From NCBI RefSeq assembly GCF_035046485.1, contig NC_085137.1:310197164-310261163 (forward strand): 64,000 nucleotides of DNA, given 5' to 3'. The notes beneath the pieces are model-generated. The model searched no databases. It was not told where the DNA came from and saw only the letters and a list, made by a program, of their open reading frames with translations. The stretch is from Aedes albopictus (lineage: Eukaryota; Arthropoda; Insecta; Diptera; Culicidae). Within the stretch, counting starts at the first letter, position 1; each line of letters starts with the position of its first letter. Below, piece by piece: positions 45,975-54,922 of the stretch. The translations under genes and the position numbers were made by a program.

Positions 45975-46524
45975 ACCTTCGTGCATAGAAAAGGCAGTAA
46001 GGGAGAGGTTTTCGGACTCATCGAACGGTGGGTGCTACATTGAATTCAACATCAGCTTACCGAGTTAAGCAATGCCAACAGGTAAACTAACACACGTTTC
46101 TTCATACGAACGAAATCCTATAAGCAATAAACGCTTGCAATCTTTTACGTCTTGCCAGAGTGCAGACAAACATACGTATCACTTGAAATAAATTGCGATA
46201 AATATCATTGTTACGAAAACCTAATCGCCCAATGCTAATTACGCTGTGGTTCGCAAACCCACTGAGTAGATGGCGGTATTGAGAAAACGTCAAACAAAAG
46301 CAAAAACGATGCGAGTGCCATGCCATACACACCTCACCAAACCATAATTTTATGAATTATATAAAATCCTGATTATATTTTCCATTTTTGTTCGTCAAAA
46401 GCTTAACCAATAACGGGTGCATAGCGTTATGGTAAAATCAATCATGAAATCATAAATTATAATCATGGTGTATATTTATAACATAAAATCATAAAAATAT
46501 CGGGAAACTATGAGTCATATTCAT

Positions 46525-47706
46525 CTTCTTCTTCTTCTTCTTTATGGCACGACGTCCCCACTGGGACTTCGCCTGCCTCGCTTCAACTTAGTGTTCTTTG
46601 AGCACTTCCACAGTTATTAATTGAAGGGCTTTCTTTGCCTGCCATTGCATGAATTTGTACAGGGGATAGACAAAATGATCGGGACAGGCAAAATTTTCAC
46701 TTTTCAAAAAATGTTCAATTAGCTGTAACTTTTCGAAAAATGCATCAAATATTCTCAAATTTTTACTGTAAGTTCTTCAACTAGTTGTGTATCAGTGGAC
46801 AAAATTTGGAAAAGATCTGACAATTCTTCACGAAGTTATAAAGATTTTTGAAAAATGTAAAATTATCCGATAGCCAACTTTGAGCTGTTATATCTCCGGA
46901 TTCAATGAACCGAATGCAATGAAATTTTGACTATTTAAGACTTATATAATGAGCTATGAAAAAACATTGACTTAACTTAATATTCTTAACACGGAAAAAA
47001 ATTATAACGATTAGATTATTTTTCTAATAAAACACCAAATTATCCAAAACATCAACATCGTTACAAAATTCAAGATGCAAATTATAGTTCATTTAGTTTC
47101 CCTCTAATTGACTTATATATAAATGCGTTTTGAAGGAAAGTAACAACATAGCCGCCAATAAATTGGAAAAGTAACGAGATGCATATTAAGAATAGACCAA
47201 TTTACTAAAAAATCGTGAGAAAATTAAAATCGCTATAACTTTTTCGCTTGTTAAAAATTTCAAGTTGAGTCAAATGTTTTCCAGAGTTCATTATATAAGT
47301 CTTAAATGGTCAAAATTTCATTGCAATCGGCTCATTGAATCCGGAGATATAACAGCTCAAAGTTGGCTATCGGATAATTTTATCTTTTCCAAAAATCTTT
47401 ATAACTTCGTGAAAAATTGTCCGATCTTTTCCAAATTTTGTCCACTGATACACAACTAGTTGAAGAACTTACAGTAAAAATTTGAGAAAATTTGATGCAC
47501 TTTTCGAAAAGTTACAGCTAGTTGAACATTTTTGGAAAGTGAAAATTTTGCCTGTCCCGATCATTTTGTCTATCCCCTGTATATTGTGAGGCAAGTACAA
47601 TGATACACTATGCCCAGGGAATCGAGAAAATTTTCCCGACCGGAACAGGAATCGAACCCTCCATCTCCGGATTGGCGATCCATAGCCTTAACCACTAGGC
47701 TAACTG
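46525..47706 (-). mobile_element. tRNA-derived SINE split by a MITE
   Basis: Same family as 20070-20338, in opposite orientation: head at 47600-47706 with AGGAATCGAACCCTCC (complement of the B box), tail of CTTCTTCTTCTT at 46525. A 13-bp duplication GAGTCATATTCAT flanks it at 46512-46524 and 47707-47719. Removing 46660-47579 plus one TA restores a continuous SINE. Confidence 0.9.
46660..47579. mobile_element. 920-bp foldback MITE inside the SINE, TA duplication
   Basis: CAGGGGATAGACAAAATGAT at the left mirrors the right end, and the inner arms also pair (GAGCTGTTATATCTCCGGAT near 46891 against its complement near 47343). TA lies at 46658-46659 and 47580-47581. The target is the word TTTGTATATTG seen intact in the SINE at 20070. 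Confidence 0.9.
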
Positions 47707-47734
47707 GAGTCATATTCATGATCCTGGGAATGGA

Positions 47735-50552
47735 TTTTTTTTCGTGTACCATCCTTTTGCGATGATATCGTGCTTACGGAAGCTGCTAGAGAAGATGATT
47801 CTCCATCGGCTCGACAAATGGGTTGAATCGAACGGCCTTCTATCAGATACTCAATTTAGTTTCCACAGGTGCATAGGAACGAGCGATTGTCTGGCGCTGC
47901 TTTCTTCAGAGATTCAACTGGCCTACGCTCAAAAAGAGCAAATGGGCTCCGTATTTTTGGATATTAAGGGGGCTTTTGATGCAGTTTGCGTTGATGTCCT
48001 TTCAGACAAACGCCACGAGTGTGGACTTTTTCCGATTTTAAACAACTACTTGTACAATTTGTTGTCTGAGAAGCACATGTTTTTCTTTCATGGAACCTCG
48101 GCACATATTTTTCTTCCATGAACCCCCAGGGCTTATGCTCAAGCCCCCTTCTTTATAACTTTTACGTCAGAGACATTGACGAATGTCTCGTCCAAAATTG
48201 CACGCTACGACAGCTTGCGGACGACGCCGTGGTTTCTGTCACCGGACCAGAGGCGGAAGATCTGCAAGGACCATTGCAAGATACTTTGAACAATTTGTCT
48301 GCTTGGGCTGTAAAGCTGGGTATCGAATTCTCCCCGGAGAAATCTGAGTTAGTTGTCTTTTCTAGGAAGCGTGATCCAGCCGATCTAGAGCTTCAATTTT
48401 TGGGTAAGGAACTCACTCAAGCTCTTTCGCATATATGTATCTAGGAGTCTGGTTCGACTCTAAAGGCACCTGGGGGAAGCACATTAATTACACAAGTTTA
48501 CAAAATAAAACGAAAATCGTGAACTTCTGTCCACGACCAAAAATTTTGAAGCACAATTTAGCCCTGATTTCGAAACCGACCTTCAAAAAATTTTAAGTAG
48601 AACAGTTTTTGAGTTTTAGCTCAATATCGAGTTTTGCAACTTTTCAAAATATGTAATTTACTAAAATCCAAATATATTGCGTTTTGTTTAACCAATTTAA
48701 AATCTTTTTCCATAAATTAAAAGCTGAATATAATACCATTCGATCATCTGAATACAGGTTTTGCGTCAGATTGATGAAATTCAAGATATTGGAGAGTTTT
48801 AGGGACGATCTTCTTAAATTTTAGCAAAATTCCCAAAATTTTTTGAAGAAATGTATTTTTTTCAATAAGAAAAAAACAACTTAAAAATTCTTTCTCGACG
48901 TTTATTTGACATATCATATGTAGGCGAGTTACAGTAAAAATTTCAGCTCAATCGGAGCATTGATTGCGGAGAATGAGATGTTTGAAGTGAGCGACTTTGC
49001 TTAAAAATAGAACAAAAATCGATTTCAAATCATCAACCTTGTATGGAAAGTCGAAAAAATTTCCGCTCTACTGTAATTTTTTTCTTTCGCGTTTTCGAAC
49101 TCAGGGCATGATTCTACACCAAAAATGATCATCAGCTTACCGAGTTCAAAAATGCTGTAAACTAGTGTTATCTGTATCAGAAGTGCCAACAACGAATCAA
49201 CTTCATGCGTACACTCACCGGAACATGGTGGGGAGCCCACTCGGAAGATCTGATAAAGCTTTATCGGACAACAATACGGTCGGTTCTCGAATACGGTAGC
49301 TTTTGCTTTCAGTCCGCCGCGAAAACACACATCCTGAAGCTTGGGCGTATTCAGTAGGTATCGTTGTGTTCGGATCGCGTTAGGCTGCATGAACTCGACG
49401 CACACAATGAGTTTTGAGGTACTAGCAGCAGTACTCGCTTTATCAGATCGTTTCGTGGAATTGTCGCTAAGGTTCCTCATCCGCTGTGAGGTGCTGAATT
49501 CATTGATAATTGAAAATTTTGAAAAGCTAATCGAACGACTTCATCAAACAAAATTTATGACAGTGTACTACTCGTACATGACTCTGGAGGTTAACCCTTC
49601 CTTGAATGTTCTCAACCGCGATTGCTTCCCAGATTTCTCCAATTCCACTATAGGTTTTGATCTGTCCATGAAGCAAGAATTCCGTGGAATCCCAGATCCG
49701 CTCCGATCAGAGCACATCCCAAAAAATTTTGCAGGCAAGTTTGGTCATGTCAGTTGCGACAGGAGATTTTTCATTGACGGCTCAAAAACAAATGATTCCA
49801 CTGGATTTGGTGTATTTAACGAGCTTTATAGCGCCGCCCATAAACATCAAAGTCCTTTCTCAGTATATGTTGCAGAATTGGCGGCTATACACAACGCATT
49901 AGAGCGAATTGCCTCTCTTCCTTCTGATCAATATTTCATTTTTACGGATAGTCTCAGGAAATAGACGTATTTCCTAAGCGAAATATGATCAAGTCTGAGT
50001 GCTTTATCGAATCACCTTGGTTTGGGTCCCTTCGCATTGCTCGATCCCGGTCAATGAGAAAGCGGACTCGCTCGCCAAGGTGGGCGCTATAGAAGGCGAT
50101 ATTTATGACCGTCATATCGCCTTCAATGATTTTTTTTTTCAATTGCTCGTCAGCATGCCTTGGTCAGTTGGCAACAAAAATGGGATGCAGGGGAATTGGG
50201 CAGGTGGTTGCATTCAATTCTCTCACAGGTATCGAAGACATCATGGTTCAAGGGGTTGGGCATAGGTCGAGATTTTATCAAGATAATGTGTCAACTTATG
50301 TCCAATCACTACACTCTGGGCTCGCATTTCTATCGAATAGGGCTCACAGATAGCAATCGCTGTAGCTGTGGTGCAGGATATCAAGATATCAACCATGTTG
50401 TGGAGGAATGCCCAGAATACGGTATTGCCAGATCCGAATTATGTGCATCCCTCAGGGCCCGAGGAAAACCAGAAAAGGAAGACATTAGAGATGTGTTGGG
50501 TAGACTCTATCTTGAGTACAGGCTAAAATATAAACGACTCATAAGAAAGTGA
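47735..50552 (+). pseudogene. 5'-truncated I-like non-LTR retrotransposon (RT and RNase H), interrupted
   Basis: RT begins abruptly with SCLRKLLEKMILHRLDKW and continues VFLDIKGAFDAV, then NPQGLCSSPLLYNFYV and RQLADDAVVSVTG (LADD where YADD is usual), then SPEKSELVVFSRKR. The MITE at 48491-49167 breaks it. It resumes with CQQRINFMRTL-type coding and an RNase H: FFIDGSKTND, YVAELAAIHNALERI, FTDS, VWVPSHCSIPVNEKADSLAK. A C-terminal CSCGAGYQDINHVVEECPEY knuckle ends at TGA 50552. The endonuclease and any gag are absent, and there are frameshifts near 48120 and 49965. RNase H after RT supports the I/R1/LOA side of the tree. Not functional. Confidence 0.8.
48491..49167. mobile_element. Harbinger-like MITE, copy 2 (677 bp, TTA duplication)
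   Basis: The ends CACAAGTTTAC and GTAAACTAGTG are flanked by TTA at 48488-48490 and 49168-49170. It lies inverted relative to copy 1 at 40125. Excision with one TTA rejoins the host RT frame (codons for HINY then LYQK), so the empty site can be inferred. Confidence 0.88.
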
Positions 50553-50560
50553 TCATTCTT

Positions 50561-51887
50561 CATAAATAATTCCAAAAGTCCCAGTGAAGAAACAGGGGTG
50601 TTAGCAGTAATAAATAATAAAATTTCCATAAACAAATAAAAAATGCATAAATAATTCAAAAGTTTCTATAAATAATTGATTTTTGAGCAATTAAAAACGT
50701 CAAAAATGCAATGAATAATTCAACTGTTGCAATAAAAAAGCCAATTTTCCCACCAAAAAACTTCGAATTTTCCATAAATAAACTCGATTTTTCCATAATA
50801 AATTAGAAAATTCACAATAAAAAATATCGAAAAAGCGATAAATCATGCAAAAAGTGCAATAAACAAAAAATAAATAATTTATTATCAATAAATGTAAAAA
50901 AAAAAACAGCAATGAACGTAAATGCATTTTGAGCCAAAAAATAATGTAGACCATGCGGCGAAGCCGCATAGAGGATTGATGAGCTGAGGCGGCAGAAGGT
51001 CGCCGAAGTTTCCGATATCCGATTCACCGCAACTGCATCGATTCAGTTCTAGGCAAACTACAGATCCAAGAATTTGCCCGGTGTAATGCAAACATAGATG
51101 TTATCCCTTTTTTAGGTACGACGAGCGATAGCGAGTTCGGACAGCAAGCAATTGCTCGGTAAATTGCATTTATAGTTACGCAAGCTTTTCAATCATTTCA
51201 GTCATATAAGTGCGATTCAGCATTTTACTGTCTCATACTTTCCTGCATCTGTTTTTCATGGGTAATTTCGTCATTTTTTGTTGAATTTTTTGAATTTTTT
51301 TTATTGCTTTTTCGATATTTTTTTATTGAGAACTAGCTGTCCCGGCAAACTTTGTCTTGCCAATCTGTGGTGGTTTGACAACTGTTTGGTTCATTCCAGC
51401 ATGGCACTCTAGATCGGTTTTATTGCGATCGTGTCGATTTTTTCCTAGTCCATAAAAAAAATCAAGTTTTTATCAATTTTCTTACTTTTTAAAGGATTTT
51501 AACAACTTTTACTACTTATAAACACAGACGCCATGAATACGAATCGAACCATGCAAGAGTCATTCCTATCGGTTCAGCCGTTCGTGAGTTTTGTTGCCTC
51601 AAAGGGACTTCAAACTCATTTTTATATATGTAGATTTTCTAATTTATCATGGAAAAATCGGATATTTTTATGGAAAATTCGAAGTTTTTTGGTGGGAAAA
51701 ATGGTTTTTTTATTGCAACAGTTGATTTATTCATTGCATTTTTGACGTGCTTTTAATTGCTCAAAAATCAATTATTTATGGAAACGTTTGATTTATTTAT
51801 GCATTTTTTTATTTGTTTATGGAACTCTTGTTATTTATTACTGATTACACCCCTGTTTCTTCACTGGGACTTTTCGAATTATTTATG
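50561..51887. mobile_element. 1.3-kb element with ~255-bp inverted arms
   Basis: CATAAATAATTCCAAAAGTC at 50561 is mirrored at about 51868-51887, and pairing continues through CCCAGTGAAGAAACAGGGG and CCACCAAAAAACTTCG to about 50815. The centre holds AGCTGTCCCGGCAAACTTTG near 51345, a tail string of another dispersed retroelement. It is probably a foldback that acquired an insertion. No TSD was fixed. Confidence 0.6.
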
Positions 51888-51921
51888 GGAAATTTTGTAT
51901 TTATTATGGAACGTTAAATTG

Positions 51922-52306
51922 TCTGCCCTCAAGTACATGAAGCTTGTGTACGATTCTCTAAAACAAGCTGAAGACTTTGTTTGATACCCCCGTCTTCCAC
52001 TTGTCCACTTCGTGTCCATTCAAAAATCGTTTGTTTGTACATATCGTTACAGGTTGTTCGTCCACTCTACGTTTGACCAGCAGCAATACGCCACAACATG
52101 CTGCCAAGGTGTCAATGAAAAGCCCCCATCATCCTATCTTTTCTCAAATATTTTTGTTCTCTTAACCTCGACCAAACCGCGAGTTATACGGTTCCCCAAA
52201 ACTAACATAGTTTATAAGTCAAAAACATTAAATTGTAAAAAGTTTTAACTGAATTTGGCTCCGTTATGCCTGTGGCGCATGTGCCTAAAATAAATGATTA
52301 AGTAAA
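51922..52306 (+). mobile_element. 5'-truncated retroelement 3' end, copy 2
   Basis: Plus-strand counterpart of 21490-21866: CAAGTACATGAAGCTTGTGT through GTTATGCCTGTGGCGCATG to AAATGATTAAGTAAAAAC. It preserves the A-rich end. Truncated at its 5' side; no coding part. Confidence 0.6.
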
Positions 52307-52377
52307 AACAAAAATAAGCAAACATGTGATTCCAATGCAAAACGTGAAGGAATGCATTATTTCCGAATACTGCAGTT

Positions 52378-52400
52378 NNNNNNNNNNNNNNNNNNNNNNN
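52378..52400. other. Assembly gap (23 N)
   Basis: A run of N bases. It lies 82 bp before the non-coding LTR element, so the local order should be treated with care. Confidence 0.99.
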
Positions 52401-52482
52401 CAATTGACTTTTTTTTTCTAACCTTACACGTTGCCATCCTCAAGGGCAGGGATGGCAAGTGTCATGAATAGATCATTGTGTT

Positions 52483-53021
52483 TGTGGTGTATAAAGTTAG
52501 GCCTATTGAATTTATGTAAGAAGCTAAAATGTCTTTATGATTTCCCTCCGTGCATGTGCTCGAAATGAGTCGGTTGATGACGAACTTGACGGTCAAGCAA
52601 AAGCTTTCCCGCAAGCTGCTGTCAACTTCGGTTGAACCGGTTCGAACATATGCGCCCACGGCGACGGCGCTCGTGTGTGTTGGTGAGATGCATGCTTAGG
52701 TTGGCGCGCGCAGCCCAGGAGGCACATCATCCGTCAGCATCGCTGCCGTAGGGTGAGCATGAAATATGAATGGCGAATGCGAGAGTGAGATAGCTGTTCG
52801 AACGATGAGAGATGCGAAGCGGGATAAGGTATCGCACCGGTGAAAGAATGTGTGCGTGTTCGTGAGGTTGGCGTTGTTGGGTTGGCGGTCATTCGTTTGA
52901 AACGGAGCTATCAGTTTGTGAACGACTTTTGCGGTGAATGGTCACCACTATATTATTTAGAATTTAGGGGAAAAGGGATTGGAATTCTTGTAGAATTCAA
53001 TCCCAAGCGTCGGTTACCACA
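52483..53021 (+). repeat. 5' LTR of the non-coding LTR element
   Basis: 539 bp, TGTGGTGTATAAAG... to ...CGGTTACCACA. Compared with 58004-58546 it lacks one GTCT near 52622. The 60-codon frames inside it occur in both LTRs and show no family motif. Confidence 0.9.
52911..52944 (+). promoter_or_regulatory. Initiator plus downstream promoter element in the LTR
   Basis: TCAGTTTG starts at 52911, with the A at 52913 as +1. GGTCA occupies 52940-52944, exactly +28 to +32, and fits the DPE consensus RGWYV. The same pair is in the 3' LTR (58436, 58465). This is the TATA-less layout of many insect LTR elements and sets the U3/R border. Confidence 0.6.
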
Positions 53022-53022
53022 A

Positions 53023-53031
53023 TGGCGCACC
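53023..53031 (+). other. Candidate primer-binding site
   Basis: TGGCGCACC starts one base after the LTR. TGG at this position is the usual PBS start (complement of CCA). The rest does not clearly identify one tRNA. The same site is present in the internal duplicate at 54046. Confidence 0.5.
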
Positions 53032-53070
53032 TCGGTAGGTAAGTTGTTATAAGAGATTGCTTGTTTTTCA

Positions 53071-53459
53071 TGGAGCGACAGTTCTCCAAATGAGAAATAT
53101 GGAGCGACAGATCTCCTGGTTTGATTTCCCGGAGCGACAGGTCTCCGAGGGCTGTGGAGCGACAGGTCTCCCAGTCTTTATTTTCGGAGCGACAGTTCTC
53201 CGAGTTGTATATTTCGAAGCGACAGGTCTTCGAATAAAGTGCTGTGAAGCGACAGGTCTTCCAGTTCAGTTTTCCGGAGCGACAGCTCTCCGAGTATTAT
53301 TTATATGTATTTCGAAGCGACAGGTCTTCGAAAATGAGTACTGTGGAGCGACAGGTCTCCCAGCCTTTTATTTTTCTTGAAGCGACAGGTCTTCGAGGAT
53401 GTTATTTGTTAGATGAAGTGGTGTTGAAATTGTTACTTTCGAGGTGACAGGTTCCCGAG
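53071..53459 (+). repeat. Hairpin array, copy 1 (CGACAGNT loops)
   Basis: Eleven units at about 25-45-bp spacing share the core GRAGCGACAGNTCTYC. In each, the 4-8 bases before CGACAGNT complement those after it: CGGAG/CTCCG at 53130, 53185 and 53275; TTCGAAG/CTTCGAA at 53213; TTTCGAAG/CTTCGAAA at 53310. Stems alternate between GGAG/CTCC and GAAG/CTTC, so both sides change together. A diverged twelfth unit ends near 53459. The linkers differ in sequence. A 107-codon frame across it merely reads the repeats. Confidence 0.85.
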
Positions 53460-53894
53460 GACTGTTTTTGAAATCGAATATATACAGATTCACAGACAGG
53501 GAAATATAGTGCTTAATCACAGATAAACAGATCGTGCTTTATACTTATTGAATTTTAATGGGAATTAAAATTGGATTTGGATTGAATTTGAAAGCAAGCA
53601 TTTTTAGACAAATAGTCACAGCACTCACAGACAAATAGATATGGAAGCAAAAGTATTTAATTAAACTTTTTTTTTTTTGATTATTGGATTAAATTGGAGT
53701 TTGGATTGGAGATGGTTGGGAGATTGGGTTGAAGATTCAAATGGAGATTGGATTGAAGATCGGAATGGATAGGAGAACGGATTTCAAATTGGGTTGAATT
53801 AAAGATTGGATTGGAGATGGTTTGTACATTGGGTTGGATTGGTAATTCAATTGGATTGGATTGGCGATTTGATTGGATTGGATTGGAAATATGA

Positions 53895-53962
53895 AAGAGA
53901 TTCGAACATGGACCGTCTGAGTGATAACCAAGCGCGTTACCTCTAGATCATATTACCTTGCT
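53895..53962 (-). other. tRNA-like sequence at the duplication junction
   Basis: On the minus strand AATATGA and TCATATT would form a 7-bp acceptor-like stem (the latter partly in the unit to the left). CTAGAGGTAACGCGC resembles an A box and GTTCGAATC a B box. The T-arm stem does not pair, so it is a degenerate tRNA-derived or SINE-head sequence rather than a tRNA gene. Confidence 0.45.
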
Positions 53963-54922
53963 GGTCACCACTATATTATTTAGAATTTAGGGGAAAAGGG
54001 ATTGGAATTCTTGTAGAATTCAATCCCAAGCGTCGGTTACCACAATGGCGCACCTCGGTAGGTAAGTTGTTATAAGAGATTGCTTGTTTTTCATGGAGCG
54101 ACAGTTCTCCAAATGAGAAATATGGAGCGACAGATCTCCTGGTTTGATTTCCCGGAGCGACAGGTCTCCGAGGGCTGTGGAGCGACAGGTCTCCCAGTCT
54201 TTATTTTCGGAGCGACAGTTCTCCGAGTTGTATATTTCGAAGCGACAGGTCTTCGAATAAAGTGCTGTGAAGCGACAGGTCTTCCAGTTCAGTTTTCCGG
54301 AGCGACAGCTCTCCGAGTATTATTTATATGTATTTCGAAGCGACAGGTCTTCGAAAATGAGTACTGTGGAGCGACAGGTCTCCCAGCCTTTTATTTTTCT
54401 TGAAGCGACAGGTCTTCGAGGATGTTATTTGTTAGATGAAGTGGTGTTGAAATTGTTACTTTCGAGGTGACAGGTTCCCGAGGACTGTTTTTGAAATCGA
54501 ATATATACAGATTCACAGACAGGGAAATATAGTGCTTAATCACAGATAAACAGATCGTGCTTTATACTTATTGAATTTTAATGGGAATTAAAATTGGATT
54601 TGGATTGAATTTGAAAGCAAGCATTTTTAGACAAATAGTCACAGCACTCACAGACAAATAGATATGGAAGCAAAAGTATTTAATTAAACTTTTTTTTTTT
54701 TTTTTTGATTATTGGATTAAATTGGAGTTTGGATTGGAGATGGTTGGGAGATTGGGTTGAAGATTCAAATGGAGATTGGATTGAAGATCGGAATGGATAG
54801 GAGAACGGATTTCAAATTGGGTTGAATTAAAGATTGGATTGGAGATGGTTTGTACATTGGGTTGGATTGGTAATTCAATTGGATTGGATTGGCGATTTGA
54901 TTGGATTGGATTGGAAATATGA
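53963..54922 (+). repeat. Second copy of the internal tandem duplication
   Basis: It repeats 52940-53894 including the LTR 3' end, the PBS candidate and the array. The lack of divergence implies a recent event or an assembly duplicate. Confidence 0.9.
54094..54482 (+). repeat. Hairpin array, copy 2
   Basis: Same sequence as 53071-53459, offset by 1023 bp. All eleven stems are kept. Confidence 0.85.

Larger units (their letters stand above)
52940..53894 (+). repeat. First copy of a 0.95-kb internal tandem duplication
   Basis: It is identical by eye to 53963-54922 except for T-run length (12 versus 17). It begins inside the LTR at GGTCACC, the DPE, and includes the last 82 bp of the LTR, the PBS, the hairpin array and the first ATTGGA repeats. 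Confidence 0.9.

Noticed and set aside
52840..53052. Frame starting MKECVRVREVG in the small LTR, also at 58365
   Set aside because: Confined to the LTR and present twice for the same reason; no motif.
53057..53380. 107-codon frame, identical in both tandem copies, as a protein gene
   Set aside because: It simply reads the hairpin repeats (ATGLP/ATVLR echoes); its identity follows from the recent DNA duplication.
53071..53459. Hairpin array read as a CRISPR array
   Set aside because: The repeats vary and covary, linkers are short and uneven, the context is an insect LTR element, and no cas genes exist.
53895..53962. Functional tRNA gene
   Set aside because: The T-arm does not pair and the anticodon arm is unclear; only boxes and an AT-rich acceptor-like stem match.
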